Of a stretch of 64,000 bases of DNA, positions 27,473-36,327 are shown piece after piece. Within the stretch, counting starts at the first letter, position 1. Each line of letters begins with the position of its first letter. Origin of the DNA: a virus. Location: IMG/VR virus record IMGVR_UViG_3300048919_000175, positions 1 to 64,000 of that record; one strand, given 5' to 3'. The notes beneath the pieces are model-generated. The model was not told the DNA's origin and did not search any database. It saw only the letters and a list, made by a program, of their open reading frames with translations. The translations under genes and the position numbers were made by a program.

Positions 27473-29689
27473 CTACATTACGCCACTGACCTGCATGCCT
27501 GCTAGGTCAGCTGGAAACTTGATATTGTCGCGGATCAGGTCGGTAATCATACGGTCGTTCTGCTCCGGCTCGTCGAACAAGGCTTTGTATTCCTCGTACA
27601 ACGCCGGGCTGACCAGAACGTATTGCAGATTACCAGCAATGCGGATGCGTTTGATATGGGCGAACATGCCCTCGTTGATCATTGCTTTGCGCAGGTCATG
27701 TGCCGTGCTAAAGGACTTCCCCTTAGCCTCGCGCATGGCCCATAGCTCCAGCTCTCGCGTCGTAATGCAGACCTTCATGCCTTCAAAGATAATACGCTCG
27801 GCCAGCTCGGCGGCGCGCACTTCTTCTGGCGTGCGGCTGGCAGCGATCATCTCTTTCTTCTTCTTGGTCATTGGGGCCGGTTCGCCCTTAGACACGTATT
27901 CGCCGTAGTGCTGCGCCCAATTGAGGATGATCCCCAAGCCGCCAGCATCAATCCAGCTGTTGAAGTCCTTGAACTTCTTGGCGGGCCATGCTACCTCTGT
28001 GCATTCGGGGCACAGCCAACGGCGGTCGGTGTCTTCTATCTTCATCGCCTTGACCGAGTTGGAGCAGCAGCAATAGTGCGACCAATTCTCGATCTTGTAG
28101 CGGCGCTGGTTCTTCTCGTTGACCATGATATCTTCGTCAGTGATATAGGTCTTGAGTTTGTTGTAGGCTTTCCACGAATGGCCAGAGTAGATTTCCGAAA
28201 CGACTACCAGTCGCTTGTTGGCCATCCATGAATTGAACTGGCTTTCAACAATGTCTGTTTCCGTGGGGAAGCCGACGTTGTTCATGCCGACTAGCGGTGC
28301 AAGGATGCGGTTGGTCAGCGTTGACTTACCGACGCCCTGCCGCTCGGAGACCAGCAACAGTCCGTACATCATACGGATTTCCGGCTTTGCAATCAGGGTT
28401 GCGCACCAACGCAGCACATCGTCGAGCTCTTCCGGGTTCACGAACAGATAGCGCATGAACTCAAGGAATGGCGTTGGGTCACCGGCAATCGGCCGAATTT
28501 GCGGCGGCACGTACATGTTAATCGCCGATGTGCTGTCGTCCGTTACCTTGCGCCCTTGCACGTCAGGCCGGTAGGTCAGGCGGCTCAAGCGACCGGAATA
28601 CTTCTTCAGGATCAGCTTGCAGGTGTCGGAGGTATTGGAGAAACTGGACAACACGCTGTTGATGATTTTGTCGGACCCTTGAATATGCGGGCGTTCCAGA
28701 TTGACGAACATGTCGGCATTGTCGACGTAGAACCATTCGTCGGTAACGTGAGGGCGAAGAATAACAATGGGCTTCCCCTTGGGCTGCTTGACTTCGTCGG
28801 TCATCCACGTTGCAGGATGGATGCAGCTTTCGAACGCAGGCCCGACGTAAATCTGCTTACCTTCAATGGCGCTGAACATCTTCTTCGGGAACGGGTCGGC
28901 AAGGTCGAACGCCGCTGGCCATTCGTCCGTGAACTGCAGATGAAAAGTCTGCATGCGCAACATCTGCGAGATTGGGGCCACGGCCTCGCGACCGGGCTTG
29001 TCGTTGTCCGAAACAATGTAGGCACGCCGCATGCCCATTTCGTTCAGTACATTCCAGTTTGTACGGCGCGGCACGAATGCGCCACCGGCCCAACCTACAT
29101 GCGCCCCGGCCCGTAGCTCCTCCAACCATGGATGGGAACCATTTGCCTCGATTAAGCGTTGTACTGCACGCGCAGCTTTAGCCCCTTCATGAATGAAGAC
29201 TGTCGTGTGCGCCCCAATCTTGTCCAGACCGTACAGCGGCAGGCCGAACGGCGGCTCAGCGCGTCGCCATTTATTGTCTGACCAGAACGTATAAGGAACG
29301 TAACGCTTTTCAGCCTCGTCGGTCTTCGGGTCCAGACGCAGTTGGAGCATCGCAATGTTGCCCCATTGGTCTTTGAACTCGAACACGCTATCAGCGTCAG
29401 CCTCTTCCAGCTCCTTCGGCAGGTTGGTCGGGCGTGCTGGCTTGACATACTCTGGAAACTGGCCCACGGGCCATGTCGCCATAATGTCTTGCTTTTCCTG
29501 ATCGGTCGGCTCGTAGCCTTCGGTCGCTTTGGGCTCCCCGGTCTCCGGGTCAAACTCGATGCGGGCCTTATCGATGTTATAAGCGCCGCGCTTTTCCTGG
29601 ACTACTGCAGAATAAAGTCCTCGTGTTTCAGCTTTAAATCGCCGAAGGTAGCGGGCTACATCCGGGATTTCATAAAGATCTGAGATCAT
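27473..29689 (-). CDS. Primase-helicase (Toprim-like plus SF3/D5-type helicase)
   Basis: This 738-residue protein appears bifunctional. The N-terminal third has Toprim-like motifs FIHEGAKAARAV (near 167) and VSDNDKPGREA (near 226). The C-terminal half is a superfamily 3 ATPase with Walker A SERQGVGKST near 440 and Walker B-like NKRLVVVSEIY near 485, in the D5/DUF5906 style. A Cys pair CPEC lies near 565. It should prime and unwind at the replication fork. Its ATG overlaps the stop of the small gene upstream (ATGA). Confidence 0.8.
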   Translation of the reverse strand: MISDLYEIPDVARYLRRFKAETRGLYSAVVQEKRGAYNIDKARIEFDPETGEPKATEGYEPTDQEKQDIMATWPVGQFPEYVKPARPTNLPKELEEADADSVFEFKDQWGNIAMLQLRLDPKTDEAEKRYVPYTFWSDNKWRRAEPPFGLPLYGLDKIGAHTTVFIHEGAKAARAVQRLIEANGSHPWLEELRAGAHVGWAGGAFVPRRTNWNVLNEMGMRRAYIVSDNDKPGREAVAPISQMLRMQTFHLQFTDEWPAAFDLADPFPKKMFSAIEGKQIYVGPAFESCIHPATWMTDEVKQPKGKPIVILRPHVTDEWFYVDNADMFVNLERPHIQGSDKIINSVLSSFSNTSDTCKLILKKYSGRLSRLTYRPDVQGRKVTDDSTSAINMYVPPQIRPIAGDPTPFLEFMRYLFVNPEELDDVLRWCATLIAKPEIRMMYGLLLVSERQGVGKSTLTNRILAPLVGMNNVGFPTETDIVESQFNSWMANKRLVVVSEIYSGHSWKAYNKLKTYITDEDIMVNEKNQRRYKIENWSHYCCCSNSVKAMKIEDTDRRWLCPECTEVAWPAKKFKDFNSWIDAGGLGIILNWAQHYGEYVSKGEPAPMTKKKKEMIAASRTPEEVRAAELAERIIFEGMKVCITTRELELWAMREAKGKSFSTAHDLRKAMINEGMFAHIKRIRIAGNLQYVLVSPALYEEYKALFDEPEQNDRMITDLIRDNIKFPADLAGMQVSGVM

Positions 29690-29892
29690 TCTCTGTTACC
29701 GCCCAATAGTAATTCAATATTCTTGGAAGCTTCTTTAAGCTCCCGCTGCCACTTCATTAGTTGATCCCGGCTCACCGGTCGTTTCACTTCCAGCGCTAGC
29801 GAGGTTTGCCCGGCTATAGCTCCCGTAACTGTTAGGATTTCCTCCAGTATTGGCCCGGCTCGCGTTGGCTTCTGCACTTGCTTGATCCTCAT
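29686..29892 (-). CDS. Small gene overlapping the polymerase 3' end
   Basis: This is 68 residues from the ATG at 29892 (a TTG at 29913 would add 7). It overlaps the polymerase C-terminal coding sequence by about 158 bases in another frame, and its TGA overlaps the primase-helicase start. The C-terminal half is helical and charged (RDQLMKWQRELKEASKNIE). No clear ribosome site is visible. The terminal overlap pattern favours a real coupled gene, but it is uncertain. Confidence 0.45.
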   Translation of the reverse strand: MRIKQVQKPTRAGPILEEILTVTGAIAGQTSLALEVKRPVSRDQLMKWQRELKEASKNIELLLGGNRE

Positions 29893-32731
29893 GTTTCGGG
29901 TCGATATCCCCAATGTATCGAACCAGCTTAATGTTGATCATTCTAAAATCGCGCGGTACTGTTCCCTTGATGGCGTATAGGGCCTTCAGCGGTCGACCAC
30001 GGTTGATGATCGGCTTAGCGATCGTCTCGTAGTCGAACCGGTTGACTTTGGCATATACGTTATCGCTGTCGTCGGCCAGATGTAAGCCGAGCGAAAGGTG
30101 CGGGCCGGAATACTTGTAGCCGCGCTTCATCACGTTGATGTCTTCGTTCTCATCTTTGGGGTTGATCTTCGCCATGACGACGAATACAAGGACATCATAC
30201 TCTTCTCCTGTAACCTGTACGTCGATGAGGCGCGTGGGCGGAGTGTTTATGTTCCGCTCGCGAGGGTCGGGCATGACCCTCCGGAAGGCGTCTGCAATCG
30301 GAGACAGGCTATCAATTTTTGTTGTCGGATTAGCAAGTAGCTTAGCCGCACGGCTGCTCAAAGGCAAGCCCATTGCGCGTGCGGTCATGATCTCCTGAAC
30401 AATTTTTGGACCAATTCCCTTAACGTTTTGAACGGGTCCTACCAGTAACCGCTCACCATCGATGGTCGCCACGCGCCACTTGTCCGTTGAGTGCTCAGGG
30501 TGGACGGAAATATAGCGGACGCCTTCGTCCAACATTTCACGGAGCGTCGCAAGCTGGCTCTCGACTTTGTCTTTATGCGTAAGCGTAGCAGCCGCGAATT
30601 CAAGAGGGTAGTGAGCCTTGAGGTACGCGCACTGATACGAGATAATTCCATAAGCGACCGCGTGGGATTTATTGAAGCACCAAGCGCCGAAGGCACAGAG
30701 ACTATCCCAAACTGTAAAGGCAACCGCTTCCGGTACGCCCTTTTTCTTACACTCAGCTTTGAAAGGATCGCCAAATCTGTCAAAGTATTCTCGGCCCAAG
30801 CTTTTCGACATGGCCTTGCGCAGATTAGATGTATCCTCCCAAGAAAGGCCACCGACCTCGCGAACAATAGACATGATCTGTTCTTGATAAACAACGACCC
30901 CAAAGGTATCAAGGAGGTAGGGCTCGAAAATCTCGTGCGGGATATCGACTGCCTCCTTTTGGTTCTTTCGCTTGATCCAGTGCGCGGTCGATCCGGATGA
31001 AAGCGGTCCCGGACGCGCGAGCGCGGTGAGACTAACAATGTCGTCAAGGCAGGTGATATTGATTTCCTTGGCCACACGTTGCAGTGCTTGCCCTTCAAAT
31101 TGGAATATGCCCGAATACTTTCTGTCATTGAGAACCTCAAAAGCTTCGGGGTCGTCCAGAGGGATCGTGTCAAGCCATGTATGCGGCTTGTCGATCATTG
31201 CCAAACAATCCTCGAAAATGGAAAGCTGCGTCAGACCGAGCGCGTCGATCTTGAGCAGGTTAAGGTCTTCAGCATCCTTCTTGTTACAGTAGGTGCCGCC
31301 CGTCATGCTATCGACCGCCACGTACTCCTTGATTGGGAGCTCGGTGACGATGACCCCTGCCGCGTGCTGCGACTTGTTGGCCGGGTGGCCTTCCATCCGG
31401 GTTGCAATGTGCATTTCCGGATAGTCCAGCAACAGCCGTTGCCCGGCAGGGGTCAGCTTGAACGTGTCTTCGATGGCGCGCAATGCTCGCGCGTCACCAG
31501 AGGAAGTTTCAATCATACTTTCCAGAACTGGCGTGGTCTTCCATCCCGGAATATTGAGCGAGGCGGCAGCTTCCTTAATAACCGACTTCGGCTTGTACAG
31601 CGAAACCGTGCCAAGGCGAGCGGTACGTTCCTTGCCATAGAGCTGCTCCATATGGGTGAATACCATATGGCGCTTCTGATCCGAGAAGTCGATGTCGATA
31701 TCCGGCAGGTCGAGGCGGTTGATATCGATAAAGCGTTCGAACAGGAGGTTGTATGGTATGGGATCGACCATCGTGATCCCCAAAAGGTAGCATACCAGAC
31801 TGCCCGACGACGAGCCTCGTCCAGGACCGACCATCATATGTTGCTTGGACCATTGGATCATTTCAGAAACGATATAGAAGTAGTCGCCGAAACCCTTCTC
31901 TTCGATCAGGGTAAGCTCACGGTCAAGGCGCGCGCTATAAATCGGGTCCGTGAGGTTGCACCCAAGGCGAAGGGCACCTTCCTCACAAAGTTCTCGGAGA
32001 GACTTCTCTTTGTGTGGTGAGAGCAGTGTGCCGGTCGGGAGATCAGCTGTGCAGCCTTGGACGACCTTGGCGACGTTAGCCCATGCGCCAGCAATGTCCG
32101 CTTCCGTAGCCTCAGATTTTGCAATGGCCATGCGCCATTGATCTGGGTCAAGAATAAACTGCGCATAGCTCTGCGTTGACTTATTGCGGCCCATAATAGT
32201 TTCGTATAGAAACCGGTCGCCGTCATTGGTGTAGCGGTTTTCGCTGCTGGCAATAAACTGAAAGCCGCGCTCCTTGGCCGCACGGAAATACCCAGGATAG
32301 ACGGCTGGCGAGAGCGCAACAAAGACGTGTTCTGCCGGAGCGAGATGTTCGAAGTTAGCACGATGTCCGGCGATAACATATACGCCCTCAGCATTGGCGA
32401 CTTGTTCGTAGGTAAGCAGTGGCGTATAACGAAATTGATTTGTTGCAAGTTCAATGAGGTCGTGGATTGCCGAGACCTTTTCCCGCGCATAGAACGTAAA
32501 TTCGCAAGTTGCGGGGCGCTTATCGTGGATGCCTGTGGTGACATTGATCGTCACTCCATAGATAGGCTTCAACTCCTTCTTCTTGGCCAGCTTGCGCCAC
32601 TGGACGAAGCCAAAGGTTGAGCAAAAGTCTGAGATAGGGGCGGCAGGATAGCCGCACGCCACTAGGCGGTCCATCACTTCTTCAATGTGGCCGACGGAGT
32701 GGTTGTACGAATATCCGGTCATTACCTTCAT
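29735..32731 (-). CDS. dnaE: Family C DNA polymerase (DnaE, Pol III alpha)
   Basis: This 998-residue replicative polymerase is shorter than cellular DnaE (about 1160). Residues 1 to about 190 are a PHP-type domain whose first metal-binding HxH is not conserved (TGYSYNHSVG). The catalytic region has GPGRGSSSGSLVCYLLGIT near 300 and LPDIDIDFSD near 345 with the active-site aspartates. FNKSHAVAYGIISYQCAYLK near 690 is the conserved fingers motif. A region near 860-960 may be the OB fold; the tail is Ala/Gly/Ser-rich. Most phages use family A or B polymerases. Confidence 0.92.
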   Translation of the reverse strand: MKVMTGYSYNHSVGHIEEVMDRLVACGYPAAPISDFCSTFGFVQWRKLAKKKELKPIYGVTINVTTGIHDKRPATCEFTFYAREKVSAIHDLIELATNQFRYTPLLTYEQVANAEGVYVIAGHRANFEHLAPAEHVFVALSPAVYPGYFRAAKERGFQFIASSENRYTNDGDRFLYETIMGRNKSTQSYAQFILDPDQWRMAIAKSEATEADIAGAWANVAKVVQGCTADLPTGTLLSPHKEKSLRELCEEGALRLGCNLTDPIYSARLDRELTLIEEKGFGDYFYIVSEMIQWSKQHMMVGPGRGSSSGSLVCYLLGITMVDPIPYNLLFERFIDINRLDLPDIDIDFSDQKRHMVFTHMEQLYGKERTARLGTVSLYKPKSVIKEAAASLNIPGWKTTPVLESMIETSSGDARALRAIEDTFKLTPAGQRLLLDYPEMHIATRMEGHPANKSQHAAGVIVTELPIKEYVAVDSMTGGTYCNKKDAEDLNLLKIDALGLTQLSIFEDCLAMIDKPHTWLDTIPLDDPEAFEVLNDRKYSGIFQFEGQALQRVAKEINITCLDDIVSLTALARPGPLSSGSTAHWIKRKNQKEAVDIPHEIFEPYLLDTFGVVVYQEQIMSIVREVGGLSWEDTSNLRKAMSKSLGREYFDRFGDPFKAECKKKGVPEAVAFTVWDSLCAFGAWCFNKSHAVAYGIISYQCAYLKAHYPLEFAAATLTHKDKVESQLATLREMLDEGVRYISVHPEHSTDKWRVATIDGERLLVGPVQNVKGIGPKIVQEIMTARAMGLPLSSRAAKLLANPTTKIDSLSPIADAFRRVMPDPRERNINTPPTRLIDVQVTGEEYDVLVFVVMAKINPKDENEDINVMKRGYKYSGPHLSLGLHLADDSDNVYAKVNRFDYETIAKPIINRGRPLKALYAIKGTVPRDFRMINIKLVRYIGDIDPKHEDQASAEANASRANTGGNPNSYGSYSRANLASAGSETTGEPGSTNEVAAGA

Positions 32732-33141
32732 GCTGCTAGCTCCGCTCTGCTGTTCATTATCTCGATTGATTTCTTGAGCGCGTCCATGTAATAGTCCTGC
32801 AGATGTAGCGGGACGTTTTCATATAGCGCATGGACCATGGCCCATTTGCCACGGAGCCGGTCGATGGTGTCTTCGTTCAGCGGAATATAACTGATGTTGA
32901 AGCCAAGGCCCTGCTTGGTGCCGTTGTTCCCTAAACTGACCTGCGCCAGATGCGCAGAGAACAAAGCCGGGTAGCCTAGTGCCTGCATGGCGTGGCCAGC
33001 GCGGCTCACCATTTCACGAAGATGCTCACTGTCGACGATGAAGATATGCTCCTTGGGGCCACCGGCCTCGAACGCCTTGATGCATTCGTTTATCTTGAGC
33101 ATATGCTGGTTGGGTCCGCGCTTCCTGCTGGAGTTGATCAT
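32728..33141 (-). CDS. Hypothetical replication-unit protein
   Basis: This is 137 residues from the ATG at 33141, with AGGGGAATACT upstream. The stop overlaps the polymerase start (ATGA). The basic N terminus (NSSRKRGPNQHML) is followed by a mixed alpha/beta domain. Family unknown; the position between exonuclease and polymerase suggests a replisome accessory role. Confidence 0.6.
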   Translation of the reverse strand: MINSSRKRGPNQHMLKINECIKAFEAGGPKEHIFIVDSEHLREMVSRAGHAMQALGYPALFSAHLAQVSLGNNGTKQGLGFNISYIPLNEDTIDRLRGKWAMVHALYENVPLHLQDYYMDALKKSIEIMNSRAELAA

Positions 33142-33689
33142 AGTATTCCCCTGTTGATTAGCTCTATATAGCATTTGGCGAGAGCTCGTGTGTCTGGCTC
33201 CGCTCTGTGATGGTCGGCAAAGTCAAAGCCGAACAACTCTGTGTGCAATGCCCCAAGGTTTAGTCGGTATCCCTTGAGCCATTCGGTCCCTTCAATGGTG
33301 CAGATTACCTCCGGCCATTCAATGGTCTGGTCGACGCGACGCATGTCGAAGTTGGTCATGTCCACGTCGTAGCCCGCATTGTGCGCCACGACGCGATCAT
33401 GCGCCTCAATTGTCTCTTTGACTTTAGGAGCGAAGTGCCGGAACTCCGGCACGTTCTTGAGCAGGTCTGGCGTAATGCCAGTGATGCGGGTCGTCTCTGC
33501 CGTAATGGCGAATGGCGGTCGGCAGAGAAAGCTCAGCGTCGGGGCTGTCTCAAGGTAGCCCGGCTCATTCATCAGGTCATGGTCAACCGTGATCCCAAAG
33601 AATTCAATGATGTAGGGTTGGTCCTTGAGCGGACGACCAATGTTCTCGATGAGATTGGTCGTTTCCGTATCCCATACGAATGATTTCAT
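33138..33689 (-). CDS. DnaQ-like 3'-5' exonuclease (proofreading epsilon)
   Basis: This 183-residue DEDDh exonuclease has Exo I WDTETT (D7, E9), Exo II VVAHNAGYDVDM near 100 and Exo III HHRAEPDTRAL near 160. It is encoded just before the DnaE-type polymerase, which lacks its own proofreading domain, so the pair very likely forms the proofreading core. Its stop overlaps the next gene (ATGA). Confidence 0.9.
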   Translation of the reverse strand: MKSFVWDTETTNLIENIGRPLKDQPYIIEFFGITVDHDLMNEPGYLETAPTLSFLCRPPFAITAETTRITGITPDLLKNVPEFRHFAPKVKETIEAHDRVVAHNAGYDVDMTNFDMRRVDQTIEWPEVICTIEGTEWLKGYRLNLGALHTELFGFDFADHHRAEPDTRALAKCYIELINRGIL

Positions 33690-34192
33690 TACAGCACCGT
33701 CGGCGGTACGACCTTGCCTTCGGGCGCTTCCGGCAACAACTCGGGCGGCGGCGGAGGCTCTTCTGCGGTCAGCGCCAGCTCACTATCGTCAAAGACTAAC
33801 GGCTTGCCCGGCACGATCGGATTTACCGGGAACGTGTAGGTGCTGGCCTCAGGTTCCTTGGGGAACATGTCTGCCGTAGCTTCGTCCAAGGCTGCACGCT
33901 CTTCGCTGTCCAGTTCCTGGAGCATCTGCGTGTACACGGTCATATCGTCGAGGCTGTCCGGATGCCCGCCCTTTGCGAAATTCTCGCAATAGCGCGTCAG
34001 CTTGGCGACCACTTGGGTCAGGATGCCGAACCGATTATGGTCGGCACGGTCTTGCAGTTCGACGCCAGCCGGAAACAGGGCGTTCATGACTTCACCATGG
34101 CGCTTGTAATTGTCGCCATAGAGCTTGTTGCGTTCTTCATAGATACCGGCTGCATCGCGCAGGGCTTGCGGTACTGATTTAATCTCGGTCAT
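33689..34192 (-). CDS. DUF6378-like protein
   Basis: This is 167 residues from the ATG at 34192 (GGAG upstream). Residues 1-95 carry the pattern AAGIYEERNKLYGDNYKRHG then QVVAKLTRYCENF and HPDSLDDMTVYTQMLQEL. This matches the all-helical phage domain often annotated as DUF6378 and distantly MazG-like in layout. The C-terminal 60 residues are Pro/Glu-rich and disordered. A nucleotide-related role is inferred only. Confidence 0.55.
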   Translation of the reverse strand: MTEIKSVPQALRDAAGIYEERNKLYGDNYKRHGEVMNALFPAGVELQDRADHNRFGILTQVVAKLTRYCENFAKGGHPDSLDDMTVYTQMLQELDSEERAALDEATADMFPKEPEASTYTFPVNPIVPGKPLVFDDSELALTAEEPPPPPELLPEAPEGKVVPPTVL

Positions 34193-34632
34193 CCCAGAAC
34201 TCCATTGCGGACCTGCCAGCATTCAACGCCAGCGTTGCGATAAGCCTCGACCACATCGTCCTTGTGGTCAAGTGCGAGGTAGTGACCGTCGCCATAATTG
34301 CGACGTATCTCTTCAAGATACTGCATCTTCAGTATCGGCTCCTTCGTCTTGGGGATATCGTACTTGTCACGATACATCACCCAATCTGGGTAAATCCCAT
34401 ACTTGCCGAGCCAAGCATTCGTCTGGAATTCCCACTGCTGGTAGCGCACAGTTACGATGACGAAGCGATATTCTTCGTGCATCAATAGCCGGACTGCCGA
34501 AACCGTATTCTGGAACGGGAGGTCGTCTACACACGCGGCCTCGTATTCGTCCCAAAGCCCGGCCTTGAACAAATGCTGGCGGTGGGAATTGTCCGCCAGC
34601 ACGCCTTCGAGACTTGCGATGACTACCAACAT
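34189..34632 (-). CDS. HAD-fold protein with altered active site
   Basis: This 147-residue protein follows the phage HAD-phosphatase layout: motif I region VIASLEGVLADNSHR, motif II VIVTVR, then NAWLGKYGIYPDW, and motif IV LALDHKDDVVEAYRNAGV. In active members motif I is D-x-D-G; here the two aspartates are replaced by Ser7 and Glu9. It may have lost phosphatase activity and become a binding protein. Neighbours are nucleotide-metabolism genes. Confidence 0.65.
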   Translation of the reverse strand: MLVVIASLEGVLADNSHRQHLFKAGLWDEYEAACVDDLPFQNTVSAVRLLMHEEYRFVIVTVRYQQWEFQTNAWLGKYGIYPDWVMYRDKYDIPKTKEPILKMQYLEEIRRNYGDGHYLALDHKDDVVEAYRNAGVECWQVRNGVLG

Positions 34633-35192
34633 TATTCGGTAGCCTCAGCTTTGGCGCTCACACCGATAATATAACGCAGCCAAGCGGCCCATCCTAGAAC
34701 ACTGACGCTAGGGTCCCGCTGCGCTGCACGGAAAGCATCCATGCATTTCGAAAATCCGAACTGCATATCGGCAATTGTCTGGAAGTGCATATCGGTCGCT
34801 TCCGACAACATGACGTTCGAGCCATGACCAAAGCCGCTGAACGTAATGATAGGGCCGGTCCAGTCGTCATGGTCCTCGCGAGCGCGGCGCTGGTGAACCA
34901 TGAAGCCAAGCTCGAATGCCGTGCCAGTGTCGCGGTCATCGATGCAAGCGATGATCCCGAAGCTTTCTTCCATAGCGTCGACGTTGCGGGTGTAAATCTC
35001 GCTGGTATGGCGAGCGCGCATCTCGGGAGCCATGTCGACAAGCACAGGGCTCAGGTCGCGCGGGTCGCACACGGCAAACCCGCTCGTTTCCAGAAAGCTC
35101 TTGGCGGTGTCCATAGTGCGCTTTTGCTGGTCGTTGAAGAACGGACCGGCGAGGTAGAAATCGTACTTGTAACCTTCGCAGATGAGGGCCAT
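34632..35192 (-). CDS. Nucleoside 2-deoxyribosyltransferase-like protein
   Basis: This 186-residue protein has the family's N-terminal strand and loop (FYLAGPFF, 12-19). The active-site region DDRDTGTAFELGFM carries the presumed catalytic glutamate E94. The enzyme family swaps or removes bases on deoxynucleosides, or hydrolyses deoxynucleotides, and in phages feeds nucleotide salvage or base modification. It lies between the HAD-like and ThyX-like genes. Confidence 0.75.
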   Translation of the reverse strand: MALICEGYKYDFYLAGPFFNDQQKRTMDTAKSFLETSGFAVCDPRDLSPVLVDMAPEMRARHTSEIYTRNVDAMEESFGIIACIDDRDTGTAFELGFMVHQRRAREDHDDWTGPIITFSGFGHGSNVMLSEATDMHFQTIADMQFGFSKCMDAFRAAQRDPSVSVLGWAAWLRYIIGVSAKAEATE

Positions 35193-35194
35193 GA

Positions 35195-36322
35195 TTATGC
35201 TCCTTGGTCCGGGGTGTATTGCAGATAAGCCTGTTGCCAGAAATGATTGGTGATCGGCCTGTGCTGCATATACCTGAGGATTTCAACGCGCTGCTCGGCC
35301 GATGGCTCAATGCCCTCTTGGCTGAGCCAGATCGGGCACGGCGGAGCCGGGTCCTTGCCTTCCTGACGCAACATGTTGTCGCGCCCTACCGGGCAGCTGA
35401 TGCAGGTGTCGCACGGTAGCGGCACGCCGACCTGTTCGTATTCCGTTTCGAACAGGGTGTTCAGCCGCTGGATGATCGGCGACCAGAGGTCCTCCTGCGC
35501 GATCCAGCAATTGCGCTTGCGCACCATGCTGAACGCAACCTCGCGGGTCATCATGAGTTGCATGTCGACCAAGGAGTTGATTGGCTTGCACATGTCATAA
35601 TAGTTGAGATAGCGGTGTAGCGTGTCGAACATCAGCACCGGCCGATGGCGCGTGACCTGCGCTCGCAACGCAATCGGAACTTGGGGCACGTCAACGATTA
35701 CGAAATGGCCTGAGAAGCCTCCGTTGCTCGCGTGCGTGTATTTCGGCAGGAGTTCCATTGCGCCGTAGTGATCAATCTTCAGCTTGCCGTATGGCGTATA
35801 ATCGATCGCTCGTTTCAACTCCCGGCTCATTTCCCAGAACGGGCTGCTCTCCAGCTGTGACATGCTCGACGCCAGACGATCCAATGCGGCACAGAACCGC
35901 ATCAGGGTCCTTGCCGACAACTTGATCGTGAAGCCGGTAATGTAGCAGAGCGGCAAAAGCAGTCGGAAATGATCCTGCAATCCAGATAACCGGGCCTCCA
36001 GCATCTGCGCATGGGCCTTGATCACAAGTTGTTCGTCCTGCCAGAGCGGGTGCACCGGCCAATCGTTCAGGTTGTCCACCCGACTTGTCCTCGCCCATGC
36101 CACATGGTCCCTGATCGTGAAAAACATTTCCCGAATGATGATCGGGCAGCGGATTTCGAGAATGAAATCCTCGAGCTCGTTGACTGGCACATCGACCTTC
36201 AGCACGTCCATCAGGTCAATAATGTCTTCGTTGGGGCGCGAGTGGCCCCAAGCTTTCGCCGTAATGACGCCATCCGGTGACCGAATGACCTTCACACTGA
36301 TTGGTTCTCCGTAAACTGCCAT
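35195..36322 (-). CDS. ThyX-like protein (flavin-dependent thymidylate synthase relative)
   Basis: This 375-residue protein has two ThyX-like segments: IREMFFTIRDHVAWARTSRV near 65-85 and LRAQVTRHRPVLMFDTLHRY near 220. The second resembles the RHRxxSxN signature but lacks its serine and asparagine. A cysteine cluster CDTCISCP plus CPIW near 305-330 is not part of normal ThyX (about 230 residues). It may methylate dUMP or modify another pyrimidine; divergence makes the substrate uncertain. Confidence 0.55.
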   Translation of the reverse strand: MAVYGEPISVKVIRSPDGVITAKAWGHSRPNEDIIDLMDVLKVDVPVNELEDFILEIRCPIIIREMFFTIRDHVAWARTSRVDNLNDWPVHPLWQDEQLVIKAHAQMLEARLSGLQDHFRLLLPLCYITGFTIKLSARTLMRFCAALDRLASSMSQLESSPFWEMSRELKRAIDYTPYGKLKIDHYGAMELLPKYTHASNGGFSGHFVIVDVPQVPIALRAQVTRHRPVLMFDTLHRYLNYYDMCKPINSLVDMQLMMTREVAFSMVRKRNCWIAQEDLWSPIIQRLNTLFETEYEQVGVPLPCDTCISCPVGRDNMLRQEGKDPAPPCPIWLSQEGIEPSAEQRVEILRYMQHRPITNHFWQQAYLQYTPDQGA

Positions 36323-36327
36323 TGTTC

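Noticed and set aside
31079-32020. 313-codon plus-strand frame opposite the polymerase
   Set aside because: Shadow of the polymerase; the composition and lack of a start site argue against a gene.
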